A stretch of DNA of 42,010 nucleotides, taken from positions 1 to 42,010 of the forward strand of contig JAPYNU010000032.1 of assembly GCA_028283245.1 (NCBI GenBank), written 5' to 3'. The position numbers were made by a program, and so were the translations under genes. Positions 1 through 7,555 of the stretch are shown in pieces (position 1 is the first letter of the stretch; each line of letters begins with the position of its first letter). Origin of the DNA: Candidatus Aldehydirespirator catecholifindens (GTDB taxonomy: Bacteria; Actinomycetota; Acidimicrobiia; Acidimicrobiales; Aldehydirespiratoraceae). A model generated the notes under the pieces. It was not told the DNA's origin, searched no databases, and worked only from the letters and a program-made list of their open reading frames with translations.

Positions 1-201
1 CGACAACCCAAAACCCATCACAACCAACTCCAAACCAAACTCGGGAACACGAACATCACCCCACAGCATAACAAACCAACCCACCACACACCAACAGGGC
101 CTGACAGACCCGACCCACTCTCTGTGTGCGCAGCTAACTCATGGATGGTAAGGGGGGTCGGCTACAGGATGCTTGCAGCGGTGCGTGACGGTTTCTGAAG
201 C
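1..201. other. Left-edge stretch with no convincing gene
   Basis: About the first 120 bases are strongly A/C-rich on the plus strand, so the minus strand is G/T-rich. A minus-strand frame starting with ATG at 69 stays open for 23 codons to the window edge and could be the beginning of a gene transcribed leftward, but no ribosome binding site precedes it and 23 codons are too few to judge. The rest is the region downstream of the amidohydrolase stop. Confidence 0.4.
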
Positions 202-1575
202 TCAGCGGGTAAGGCGGGTATTGATGTCAGCACGGGCAAAGAGTCGGGCAGCGGCATCAACAGCTTCGGTCATGATCTGACGCTCATCGGCAACTACAAG
301 CTGCCCATTGCGGATCATGATCCGTCCATCAACCACCACATCTTGAAGGTCTCGGGGGGTGGCGTTGTAGACAAGAGAACTCGCCACCCGATGCACCGGT
401 GACACGAACGGCGAAGTCAGGTCCACCACCAGCAGATCAGCCCGCTGCCCTTCAGCGATTATCCCGAAAACATCCGGCATACCGAACGCGGCTGCTCCGC
501 CCCGACAAGCCATGGCGATCACCTCTTCGGGCTGCAACACAAGCGCGTCAAGATGATGCACTTTCTGCAGCAGCACCGTCGCTTTGAGAACCTCAAACAT
601 GTCTTGGCGGTTGTTGCTGCCGGGGCCGTCGCTGGCTAGCGCCACGGTGATCCCACGGTCACGCATAGAAGCCACTCGCGCCACACCCGATGCCAGATAC
701 ATGTTTGACACTGGACAATGCACCACAACCGAACCCGCAGCAGCGATCAGATCAAGTTCGTTGTCATCAAGCCAGATGCTGTGAGCCAGCTGCACGTCAG
801 GCCCAAGAACACCAAGCGAGTCAAGCCACGGCACATGACGCATACCGCGCTCGTCAAGGCTCATCTCCACTTCGACAGCGGTCTCGGCACAGTGAATATG
901 AATACCACGACCCCAACTGCGCGATGCCGCCGCTGTGGCACGCATGGCATCATCGGAACAACCCCACGGGATCAGCGGTGCCAGCTCCACCCGGATGCGG
1001 TCATCGTCGTGTCCGTCCCAGCGATCACGAACCGCGCTGGCCTGTGCAATCGCCTCAGACGCTGTGGTCTGCAACGGCGGGTGATAGTTACGATCAGCCC
1101 AACCGTGCGCCAACAAAAACCGTAAACCCAGACGATCCGCTGCGACACATACCGCGTCATCAATTGAGTCGTCAATGTTGATGTATTGATGATCAATCAC
1201 AGTCGTGGCACCGCCTCGCAGGTTCTCAACAAGACCAGCCCTAGCCGCAGCTCCGGCGATTTCGGCATCGAGATGCTCTGCCGCTGGCCAAATACAGTCG
1301 CGTAACCAGTTGAGCAAAGTCTTGTCGTCGGCCAGCCCCCTGAAGAACGCTTGGAACAGATGAGTGTGAGCATTGGTCATGCCTGGCATCACTGCACAGC
1401 CCGTTGCATCAATCACATCTGCGGCTTGTCGCAGCCGACTCGTCGGCACATCGCCAGCACCTACTTCGCTCACACGGTGCCCACGCACATACACCCAGCC
1501 GGGATCGTGAACGGCGAAATCGTCGTCAACTGTGACTACGGCACCGCCGTGTACCAGCAGATCATCCACAGCCAT
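202..1575 (-). CDS. Amidohydrolase of the TrzA/AtzB/8-oxoguanine deaminase type
   Basis: This is a 457-residue metal-dependent hydrolase that probably deaminates or dechlorinates a nitrogen heterocycle in the cytoplasm. The metal site is complete: His70-x-His72 after MPGMTNAHTH, His226 and His228 in GIHIHCAET, His265 in LAHSIWL and Asp316 in ASDGPGSN. Length and motif order fit the ATZ/TRZ-like subfamily, which contains triazine hydrolases, guanine and 8-oxoguanine deaminases and SAH/MTA deaminases. The sequence alone does not settle the substrate. Its ATG lies 15 nt after the stop of the retropepsin-like gene, so the two may be cotranscribed. The family call is firm and the substrate is open. 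Confidence 0.9.
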   Translation of the reverse strand: MAVDDLLVHGGAVVTVDDDFAVHDPGWVYVRGHRVSEVGAGDVPTSRLRQAADVIDATGCAVMPGMTNAHTHLFQAFFRGLADDKTLLNWLRDCIWPAAEHLDAEIAGAAARAGLVENLRGGATTVIDHQYINIDDSIDDAVCVAADRLGLRFLLAHGWADRNYHPPLQTTASEAIAQASAVRDRWDGHDDDRIRVELAPLIPWGCSDDAMRATAAASRSWGRGIHIHCAETAVEVEMSLDERGMRHVPWLDSLGVLGPDVQLAHSIWLDDNELDLIAAAGSVVVHCPVSNMYLASGVARVASMRDRGITVALASDGPGSNNRQDMFEVLKATVLLQKVHHLDALVLQPEEVIAMACRGGAAAFGMPDVFGIIAEGQRADLLVVDLTSPFVSPVHRVASSLVYNATPRDLQDVVVDGRIMIRNGQLVVADERQIMTEAVDAAARLFARADINTRLTR

Positions 1576-1590
1576 AGACTCGCGGAATTG

Positions 1591-1944
1591 TCAGAGCCTG
1601 CCCACCAACTCAACTAGACGCCCTTCCACTGGATCGACTGCGAACCTCAAACCTTCCAGGGTGTAGGCACCGAGCAGCATCACTTCGCTGTCTTCGCCGA
1701 ACACCACCAGAGTCTCGATGCTGCGGCCCTGCACTGTTGCCACGGCTTTGCCCAGCGGATACTCCACACGGTGCCCGTCAGCCAGCGACAGCCACACAGT
1801 GTCGAAGGGTTCCACACCAATCTCGGCGAGCTTCTCAGACGGCACCACAGTAATGGCGGCACCGGTGTCAACAAGCGCCACCGTCTCAAAGAAGCGGTGC
1901 CCGTCCATATGGCCGATTCGCATGTCACAACTGAAAGTTGCCAT
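1591..1944 (-). CDS. Small retropepsin-like (clan AA) aspartic protease
   Basis: This is a 117-residue single-domain protein with the clan AA signature VALVDTGAAITVVPSE, in which Asp26-Thr-Gly-Ala would be the active-site loop. The second half (LADGHRVEYPLGKA, then VMLLGAYTLEGL) matches the usual retropepsin fold with the hydrophobic LLGxxxL element. One domain has one catalytic Asp, so activity would need a homodimer. Bacterial stand-alone members are common and mostly of unknown role. It has a clear AGGAG ribosome binding site and an AT-rich leader unlike its neighbours. No signal peptide is visible, so it is probably cytoplasmic. It lies immediately upstream of the amidohydrolase. Confidence 0.8.
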   Translation of the reverse strand: MATFSCDMRIGHMDGHRFFETVALVDTGAAITVVPSEKLAEIGVEPFDTVWLSLADGHRVEYPLGKAVATVQGRSIETLVVFGEDSEVMLLGAYTLEGLRFAVDPVEGRLVELVGRL

Positions 1945-1982
1945 AATTATAACTCCTAGCTCTAGATTGCTAATACTTACAT

Positions 1983-1988
1983 ATTATA
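1983..1988 (-). promoter_or_regulatory. Candidate -10 element (TATAAT) for the retropepsin-like gene
   Basis: Read on the minus strand, a perfect TATAAT lies about 40 nt upstream of the ATG at 1944, inside a conspicuously AT-rich 60-bp stretch. No good -35 hexamer is seen at the usual spacing, so it would depend on the -10. Just before the ATG the minus strand reads TAGGAGTTATAATT, a strong ribosome binding site. Confidence 0.45.
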
Positions 1989-2021
1989 CATGTTATAGCA
2001 GGAAACATCATCTTTGGGCAT

Positions 2022-3047
2022 TCACGGTGACCAGCCAGCGAAACTGTCGATAACTGGCTTCATGTCGTCCATCAACGGATACAGCACTGGGCAAGTCACA
2101 CCGGCTTCAATGTATTCGGCCACCTTGTCACGGCATTGCGTGGCGGTGCCAGCAGCCATTACTCGGCGCACCAGTTCATCACTAATTAATGGTGCCGCCT
2201 TGAGATAGTCGGCTTCGGTGGCTGGCCATCCGACCACTTCTTTGACCCGTTCGATCAGTTCGGGATCAGCACCAGAAGCGGCCATGATGTGAGGCTCGGT
2301 TCCCAGGTAGTAGGCAACTAGCGTCTTGCCGACAGTCAAAGCTTTGTCGGGATCATCGTCTGACAGACAGCAGATCAACAATTCGGGACGATCAATGTCG
2401 GCAATGGTGCGACCCGAGCGAGCCGCCCCGACACCCACTCTGGACACGGCATCGCGGATGTAGTCGGTGGGCACCACATAGTTGAGCATCGCTCCGTCGG
2501 CGATTTCGCCGGTCAACTCCAGCATCTTGGGTCCGGTGGCACCGATATAGACACCAATGTCACGCGGTGAGGCATCACCGTAGGCCACGTCAAGACGCAC
2601 CCGATCAAGATGGACGAATTCGCCTTGATAGCTGACCTCCTCCATAGTGAACAACGCTTTGATAGCTTCGACATATTCGCGCATAGCACTCAACGGTTTG
2701 CGGCGAGAAGCACCGACCCGAGTAGCGATGGGCTCCCACCAAGCACCGAGTCCGAGCATCACCCGGCTGCCACCGTCGGGGGCGAGGCCGCCAAGTTCGT
2801 GCATAGTGCTCCAGGTGGCTGCGATCACCGCCGGGTTGCGGGTATAGATGGGCAGCACACCGCTGGCGATCTTGAGGCGTTTGGTGGATGTGAGCAAGGC
2901 GCTCATCATCACCACACAGTCACGAGCAAGCCGGGTGTCGGCCTGCCAGATCTCGCTAAAACCTTTGGATTCGGCGTAGCGAGCCATCTCGATCTCGTAA
3001 CCGATTGGGTGCTTGTCTTGGAAATACAGGGCCATGCGTTGAGTCAC
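2022..3047 (-). CDS. LLM-class flavin-dependent oxidoreductase, probably F420-dependent (Mer-like)
   Basis: This is a 341-residue luciferase-like TIM-barrel oxidoreductase. The pattern (early [21 protein letters not shown], a central [17 protein letters not shown] block, then [20 protein letters not shown]) is that of the F420-dependent methylene-tetrahydromethanopterin reductase-like subgroup abundant in F420-using actinobacteria. It would oxidise or reduce an organic substrate with F420 or FMN in the cytoplasm. The substrate cannot be told. The longest reading starts at a GTG (3047), and an ATG four codons later (3035) is equally possible. It is divergent from the RidA gene with about 45 bp between, which must hold both promoters. 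Confidence 0.88.
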   Translation of the reverse strand: MTQRMALYFQDKHPIGYEIEMARYAESKGFSEIWQADTRLARDCVVMMSALLTSTKRLKIASGVLPIYTRNPAVIAATWSTMHELGGLAPDGGSRVMLGLGAWWEPIATRVGASRRKPLSAMREYVEAIKALFTMEEVSYQGEFVHLDRVRLDVAYGDASPRDIGVYIGATGPKMLELTGEIADGAMLNYVVPTDYIRDAVSRVGVGAARSGRTIADIDRPELLICCLSDDDPDKALTVGKTLVAYYLGTEPHIMAASGADPELIERVKEVVGWPATEADYLKAAPLISDELVRRVMAAGTATQCRDKVAEYIEAGVTCPVLYPLMDDMKPVIDSFAGWSP

Positions 3048-3092
3048 GACCGGAGATTGTTACATAAACGCTGCGAGTTAGCATCTCTGGCG

Positions 3093-3479
3093 ATGGGGTT
3101 TCGGGTTGTAGCACCTAAACAGATCGCCCCTGCGGCGGCGCGCTATGCACACGCTGTTGAGACAACCGGTGCCCAGAAGTGGCTGCATACTTCGGGGGTG
3201 GTTCCCATCCGGCCTGATGGTTCGGTAGCTGATGACATCGGTGAGCAGGCCGCCACGATCTGGGGGAACATTTCAGCCATGCTCACAGACGCGCAGTTGG
3301 AGGCCAGCGACATTGTGTCGGTCACTACATATGTGACTGTCGGACAAGACCTTAAGGCCGTGATGGCCGAGCGTGACCGTTTCCTTGACGGGCATTTGGC
3401 CGCTTCGACTTTGGTGGTTGTGCCAGAGTTGGCTCAGCCAGCCTGGAAAGTTGAGATCGCAGTGATAGCCGCTCGCTGA
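3093..3479 (+). CDS. RidA family protein (reactive imine/enamine deaminase-like)
   Basis: This 128-residue protein has the YjgF/YER057c/UK114 fold pattern: PAAARYAHAVET near the start, LHTSGVVPIRPDG (strand and ligand loop), QAATIWGNISAMLTDA (helix), then ASDIVSVTTYVT and a C-terminal VPELAQPAWKVEIAVIAA. Members hydrolyse reactive 2-aminoacrylate-type imines or act in catabolic pathways as trimers. The ATG at 3093 gives the normal family length. A much longer upstream reading frame exists but runs antisense through the divergent oxidoreductase and is not credible. It is convergent with the DM13 gene. Confidence 0.85.
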   Translation: MGFRVVAPKQIAPAAARYAHAVETTGAQKWLHTSGVVPIRPDGSVADDIGEQAATIWGNISAMLTDAQLEASDIVSVTTYVTVGQDLKAVMAERDRFLDGHLAASTLVVVPELAQPAWKVEIAVIAAR

Positions 3480-3514
3480 GTTGCGCAGCGAATCATTGAT
3501 GGGATCCCTGTGAG

Positions 3515-4366
3515 TTAGGTGAGGGCAGCGACCCCGAAGACCACACCGAAGCGGACGCACCAGATCGCCACTGTGGAATAGCGATCCAGGTCAACATCAG
3601 CGGCGATTTCGTAGTTCTGTGAGCCGACGTTGCCCTTGAGATCACCGAGGTCAATGAAGTCGTCGTCGAACTGACCGGCCGAAGCATCCGGCGCAGCGGT
3701 CGACAAATAGACGTTCAAGTCGGGGCCATTATCGGTGCGGAAATCTTCAAAACGCAAGAAGCGCTGACCGCTGCCATCGCCGAGCACAAGAGCCGAGCCT
3801 TGCGTGGGATGCGAACGGTCAACAAAGGATCCCGATGCTTCCACGATGATCTCAGGCTGCGGAGCTTCGGTCACGACCGGTTCGGCTGCGGGTTCGTTTG
3901 CTTCGGGTTCGGTCTCGCTTGCTGCGGGTTCGGCAGGAGCATCTTGTGATGGGGCAGGTTCGGTTTCTGGGACGGCTGCCTCAGGCTCAGATGCGGTCGC
4001 TGTAGCTGTGTTGGCTGCATCGGTAGTGCCTGCATCTGTGGCTGTGTTGGCCGAAGATGCTGCCGTTGGCTGACCGGCTGGCATTTGCGGCATGGGTTCA
4101 TCAACTTCTTGGATCATGGGCATGTCGTCGTCGGCCATGGCTTCGTTCATGGCTTGAGCCAACTCAGAGGTTGTTTCGTCGCCTGCCATGCCAGAAGGCG
4201 CAGGACCCGCCGTGAAGAACGGCAGAGCCTCATCCACCTCGTCATCTTGGAAATACGTCTGAAAGGCGAAGAAGCCAAATATCAGCCAAGCCCCGAAAGC
4301 GGCCAACACAATTCCCGCTGGCAGTGCCCAGCGCCAATGCTGTCGAATCCAACGTTGCATCACCAC
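3515..4366 (-). CDS. Membrane-anchored DM13 domain protein
   Basis: This 283-residue protein has one N-terminal transmembrane helix (about residues 14-36), then a long disordered linker (about 45-175) extremely rich in Ala, Glu, Pro and Thr, and a C-terminal DM13 domain (about 178-283). The domain shows SGSFVDRSHPTQGSALVL, FRTDNGPDLNVYLS, DLGDLKGNVGSQNYEI and the conserved cysteine in VAIWCVRFGVVFGVA. DM13 domains are found in extracellular proteins and have been suggested to take part in redox or electron transfer. The expected arrangement is a cell-surface domain held away from the membrane by the linker. It is divergent from the aminotransferase, and no partner gene is adjacent. Confidence 0.85.
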   Translation of the reverse strand: MVMQRWIRQHWRWALPAGIVLAAFGAWLIFGFFAFQTYFQDDEVDEALPFFTAGPAPSGMAGDETTSELAQAMNEAMADDDMPMIQEVDEPMPQMPAGQPTAASSANTATDAGTTDAANTATATASEPEAAVPETEPAPSQDAPAEPAASETEPEANEPAAEPVVTEAPQPEIIVEASGSFVDRSHPTQGSALVLGDGSGQRFLRFEDFRTDNGPDLNVYLSTAAPDASAGQFDDDFIDLGDLKGNVGSQNYEIAADVDLDRYSTVAIWCVRFGVVFGVAALT

Positions 4367-4416
4367 AAGCTAGCGCCACAAATAAGCCACGAATGACCTG
4401 AGAACAGCGCGCAGGT

Positions 4417-5286
4417 GTGTCCGAAGGTAGCTTCAGGCAGGTGAGCGCCAAAGCTGTATGGATCAACGGGCAGATAGTGAACCCCGGCGAACCTCAATTG
4501 CATGTGGATAATCATGGCGTGATCGTTGGCGACGGCGTTTTTGAGACGCTGCTGGTGGTGCCTCAAAGAAACGTGTCGGTCGCTTTCGCTATCCAGCGTC
4601 ATCTTGATCGGTTGCGGCGATCTGCTGCGACACTGCATCTTGACTGCCCCTGGAGCGACGCAGACCTGCGCGACGCTGTGAACCAATGCTTACAGCTCGC
4701 TCCCGATAGTGGGATCATAAGAATCACCGTCACCAGCGGAGGAGGCGCTATCGGTTCGCGGCGAGGTGAAGGGCCGGGATCAGTGATCGTGATCGCTGGC
4801 AACAATCCTGCCGTCTATGCGCCGGGCACGTCGGTGGCGGTCGTGCCTTTCGCCCGCAACGAACGCGGCGCTATGACAGGGGTCAAGACCACCTCCTACG
4901 CCGAGAACGTGCTGGCTTTGCACACGGCCCGGCGTAGAGGTGCCTCTGAAGCGATCTTCGCCGACACTCAGGGGCAGGTTTCAGAAGGCACGGGCTCCAA
5001 CATTTTTTGGTCGGATGGTGAATGTCTGCACACACCGCCGCTTGACACGGGTTGCCTAGACGGCGTGACCCGCGCTCTGATCATTGAGCATCTACCTGTG
5101 ACCGAAACGCATCTTTCGGTGCAGGATTTGCCGAGCGTGCCGGAGGCGTTTTTGGCGTCGACGACTCGGCTGGTGCAGTCAATCGGACGCATCAACGACA
5201 CTGACCTGCCGGTGGTTGACGGCTCGTTGACTGCCGCTGCTGCGGCTGCAATGACCGATTTGTTGTCCACCAACATTGACCCGTGA
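4417..5286 (+). CDS. Class IV aminotransferase (aminodeoxychorismate lyase / branched-chain aminotransferase-like)
   Basis: This is a PLP-dependent fold-type IV enzyme of 289 residues. The Schiff-base lysine is Lys157 in GVKTTSYAENVLA, and the family blocks GDGVFETLLV (40-47) and SEGTGSNIFW are intact. Length and motifs fit either 4-amino-4-deoxychorismate lyase (PabC, folate synthesis) or a D-amino-acid/branched-chain aminotransferase. I favour the PabC-like group because of the short GDGVFET start, but this is not decisive. The listed start is a GTG. A second GTG at 4441, eight codons in and preceded by AGGCAG, is an equally good start. A 14-bp repeat cluster and tadA follow closely. Confidence 0.8.
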   Translation: MSEGSFRQVSAKAVWINGQIVNPGEPQLHVDNHGVIVGDGVFETLLVVPQRNVSVAFAIQRHLDRLRRSAATLHLDCPWSDADLRDAVNQCLQLAPDSGIIRITVTSGGGAIGSRRGEGPGSVIVIAGNNPAVYAPGTSVAVVPFARNERGAMTGVKTTSYAENVLALHTARRRGASEAIFADTQGQVSEGTGSNIFWSDGECLHTPPLDTGCLDGVTRALIIEHLPVTETHLSVQDLPSVPEAFLASTTRLVQSIGRINDTDLPVVDGSLTAAAAAAMTDLLSTNIDP

Positions 5287-5316
5287 AGATCGTCAGCAAC
5301 TCATTGATGTCTACCC

Positions 5317-5372
5317 ACTGGTATCAACCCGCTGGTGTCAATCCACTGGTGTCAACTCGTTGGTGTTAATGA
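5317..5372 (+). repeat. Four 14-bp tandem repeats ending on the tadA start codon
   Basis: Units are 5317-5330, 5331-5344, 5345-5358 and 5359-5372, with consensus RCTGGTGTCAAYYC; the fourth unit is the most diverged. The array begins about 30 bp after the aminotransferase stop, and its last copy contains the likely tadA ATG (5369). Because 14 is not a multiple of three, gaining or losing a unit would not alter the tadA frame from that ATG but would change the leader length. Confidence 0.85.
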
Positions 5373-5857
5373 CGGCTGCTTTAGACATGCCCGACGAAAA
5401 GCTGATGGAGCTGGCGCTGGCAGAGGCCCGGCTAGCGCCCGAGACCGGTGATGTGCCTGTGGGGGCGGTGGTGTGGCACAACGGTGCGGTGATCGCTAGG
5501 CGGCGCAACGAGCGAGAATATTCAAGCGACCCGACCGCCCACGCTGAGATACTCGCCCTTCGTGATGCTGCGGCTGCGCTTGGCCACTGGAACCTTGGCG
5601 GGGCCACAGTGGCAGTGACTTTGGAGCCATGCCCGATGTGCGCTGGTGCAATGCAACAAGCTCGAGTGGCTCGAGTTGTCTACGGTGCGTCAGACCCCAA
5701 AGCCGGTGCCCTCGGATCGCTTTATAACCTCGGTGCTGATCCCAGGCTCAACCACGAGTTCGAAACAAGGCACGGCGTGTTAGCTCAGGAGTGCACTGCG
5801 CTGCTGCAACAGTTCTTTCAAGCTCTGCGCACCAACGATTCGGCTCTACCGAACTGA
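5369..5857 (+). CDS. tadA: tRNA-specific adenosine deaminase TadA
   Basis: This 162-residue zinc enzyme converts the wobble adenosine of tRNA-Arg(ACG) to inosine. Zinc and catalytic residues are all present: His58 and Glu60 in TAHAEILALRDAA, then Cys88 and Cys91 in EPCPMCAGAM. The tail LGSLYNLGADPRLNHEFE is typical of TadA rather than of cytidine or guanine deaminases. The ATG at 5369 gives normal length. An in-frame extension back to 5276 would translate the 14-bp repeat array and overlap the previous gene's stop, so it is less likely. A tRNA gene follows 84 bp downstream, and the aminotransferase lies upstream on the same strand. Confidence 0.92.
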   Translation: MTAALDMPDEKLMELALAEARLAPETGDVPVGAVVWHNGAVIARRRNEREYSSDPTAHAEILALRDAAAALGHWNLGGATVAVTLEPCPMCAGAMQQARVARVVYGASDPKAGALGSLYNLGADPRLNHEFETRHGVLAQECTALLQQFFQALRTNDSALPN

Positions 5858-5941
5858 GTACCACAGCCGTTGTGGCTGAGCCTGCTATGAGCCGCAACTC
5901 TCACAACCAGCCTTAAGACGACAACGGCTAGCATCTATGTT

Positions 5942-6028
5942 GGAGAGTTGCCAGAGCGGACGAATGGGGCGGCCTCGAAAGCCGTTGTGGCCTCCGGGTC
6001 ACCATGGGTTCAAATCCCATACTCTCCG
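5942..6028 (+). tRNA. tRNA-Ser (anticodon CGA)
   Basis: A complete 87-nt class II tRNA folds from the sequence. The acceptor is GGAGAGT paired with ACTCTCC and the D arm is around GCCAGAGCGGACGAATGGG. The anticodon arm is GCGGC-CTCGAAA-GCCGT with anticodon CGA, the long variable arm has a GTGGCC/GGTCAC stem, and the T arm is ATGGG-TTCAAAT-CCCAT. The discriminator is G, as expected for serine. The 3' CCA is not encoded. Confidence 0.95.
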
Positions 6029-6180
6029 CGCATCCAGGGGTAGCGGACTCAGCGTGGAGGGTGTGAGGTTGCTGTTCGCAGTTCAAAGTAAATCCTGACT
6101 AATCCGGTCGGAATAGTCACCATGAGCTGTTAGCCTGCGAAACCAGAACTATTGGACTAGCTACTGGAGCAAAACCAAGC
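6029..6180. other. Intergenic leader of the peroxiredoxin gene
   Basis: This is about 150 bp between the tRNA and the peroxiredoxin ATG. It carries the 22-bp palindrome described separately at 6097-6118 and a CTGGAG ribosome binding site before the ATG. No open frame of interest is seen. Confidence 0.5.
6097..6118. promoter_or_regulatory. 22-bp inverted repeat, candidate operator upstream of the peroxiredoxin
   Basis: The arms are GACTAATCCG and CGGAATAGTC around a GT centre: ten-base arms with one mismatched pair. It lies about 62 bp before the ATG. GACTAA...TAGTC-type dyads resemble sites of Rrf2-family redox or iron-sulfur regulators, which would suit a peroxide-defence gene. The regulator identity is inference; the palindrome itself is visible. 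Confidence 0.6.
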
Positions 6181-6843
6181 ATGGCACTTCGCATAAACGA
6201 CACCGCACCAGATTTCACCGCCGACACCACTGAGGGCACGATCAGTTTCCACGACTGGATCGGCGACGGGTGGGCGCTGCTGTTCTCGCATCCCAAGGAC
6301 TTCACCCCGGTCTGCACCACCGAACTGGGTGCCGTGGCCGGACTCAAGTTGGAGTTCGCGGACCGCAACTGCAAGATCATCGGCATCAGCGTCGACGGGG
6401 TGAGTGACCACGCCGGATGGGTGACCGACATCGAAAAAGCCACCGGCAACACTGTCAACTATCCGCTGATCGGCGACCCAGACCTCAAAGTGGTGAAACT
6501 CTATGACATGCTCCCGGCTGACGCTGGTGACACATCACAAGGCCGCACCGCAGCCGATAACGCCACAGCACGGTCGGTTTTCATCATCGGCCCCGACAAA
6601 AAAATCAAAGCCACCCTCACATATCCGATGACCACTGGACGCAACTTTGCGGAAATCCTGCGATTGCTTGACTCGGTGCAACTCACTGCAAAAGAGCAGG
6701 TAGCAACACCCGCTAACTGGAAGCAGGGCGAAGATGTGATCATCGTGCCAGCAGTCTCCAATGAAGCAGCCGCCGAGAAGTACCCCGACGGTTGGGAGGC
6801 ACCGCTGCCCTATCTGCGGGTGGTGCCACAACCCGTCGGGTAA
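6181..6843 (+). CDS. 1-Cys peroxiredoxin (Prx6 type)
   Basis: This 220-residue thiol peroxidase reduces hydrogen peroxide and organic hydroperoxides in the cytoplasm. The active-site loop HPKDFTPVCTTELG holds Pro38, Thr42 and the peroxidatic Cys45. His37 before the proline and the long C-terminal half (YPMTTGRNFAEILRLLDS, then NWKQGEDVIIVP) are hallmarks of the Prx6/1-Cys class rather than AhpC. No resolving cysteine is seen in the C-terminal arm. It is monocistronic, following the tRNA, with its own palindrome-bearing leader. The next gene is convergent. Confidence 0.93.
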   Translation: MALRINDTAPDFTADTTEGTISFHDWIGDGWALLFSHPKDFTPVCTTELGAVAGLKLEFADRNCKIIGISVDGVSDHAGWVTDIEKATGNTVNYPLIGDPDLKVVKLYDMLPADAGDTSQGRTAADNATARSVFIIGPDKKIKATLTYPMTTGRNFAEILRLLDSVQLTAKEQVATPANWKQGEDVIIVPAVSNEAAAEKYPDGWEAPLPYLRVVPQPVG

Positions 6844-6946
6844 CACGCGAGACTGGTCACGCAAAAAGTGCCATACCAACTCCTGATTTTCTCGGGGCTG
6901 ATTTAGCGGCTGCTGACTTATCAACACACGGCTAGGCAGGTGCTTT

Positions 6947-6988
6947 TGGTTAGTTGACGACGGCGACTGGTTAGTTGACGACGGCGAC
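6947..6988. repeat. 21-bp perfect tandem duplication over the pncA stop codon
   Basis: The unit TGGTTAGTTGACGACGGCGAC plus final base pattern occurs twice without mismatch, at 6947-6967 and 6968-6988. The right copy encodes the last residues (VAVVN) and the stop of the nicotinamidase; the left copy repeats them, including a second in-frame stop, just downstream. Confidence 0.9.
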
Positions 6989-7549
6989 TCCTGCGGCGGT
7001 CAATTCTTTGACAGCTTCAACCGTGGATTCTTCAGCGACACCAGCACAGTGCGCAATCAGCACTGCCGTCGAAAACCCGGCCTCAACCGCAGCCAGAGCG
7101 GTGGCTCGCACACAGTGATCTGTGGCGATACCCACCACATCAACAGCAGTCACGTCGCGCTCATCGAGCCAATCACGCAAACCCTTGTCCTCATTTGAGA
7201 CAGCAACCCCCTCGAAGCTGCTGTAGCCACTGCTGTAGTGACCTTTGAGGAACACTTCGTCCAGTGCCACCTGCAGCTTCGGTGAGAAAGCCGCTCCCTG
7301 AGTGCCAGCCACACAATGCACTGGCCATGAACTCTCAAAATCGGGATTAGTGCCGCCAGCAGCGAAATGCCCGCCAGGATCAATATGCCAATCCTTAGAC
7401 GCGACCACATAGTCGTAACGGCCACCAGCTCTGTCGAGGCCGACCAGGGCCGAGATTGACTCAGCCACGGCGTGCCCTCCAGCCACTGCCAAAGATCCAC
7501 CCTCGCAGAAGTCGTTCTGCACATCCACGATTATCAGTGCCTTATGCAT
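6971..7549 (-). CDS. pncA: Nicotinamidase (PncA), isochorismatase-like fold
   Basis: This 192-residue enzyme hydrolyses nicotinamide to nicotinate for NAD recycling. The catalytic triad is Asp9 (IIVDVQNDF), Lys102 (FLKGHYSSGYSSF) and Cys146 (ATDHCVRATAL). The metal ligands Asp53, His55 and His61 lie in SKDWHIDPGGHF. This ligand set and the CVRATA loop distinguish nicotinamidase from other isochorismatase-family hydrolases. The ATG lies 6 nt after the pncB stop, so the two genes form an operon in which the product of PncA is the substrate of PncB. The stop codon sits within a 21-bp tandem duplication. Confidence 0.93.
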   Translation of the reverse strand: MHKALIIVDVQNDFCEGGSLAVAGGHAVAESISALVGLDRAGGRYDYVVASKDWHIDPGGHFAAGGTNPDFESSWPVHCVAGTQGAAFSPKLQVALDEVFLKGHYSSGYSSFEGVAVSNEDKGLRDWLDERDVTAVDVVGIATDHCVRATALAAVEAGFSTAVLIAHCAGVAEESTVEAVKELTAAGVAVVN

Positions 7550-7555
7550 TGCAGT

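Noticed and set aside
2610..3092. Long N-terminal extension of the RidA frame
   Set aside because: It lies antisense to the well-supported LLM oxidoreductase and does not resemble any domain; RidA is full length from 3093.
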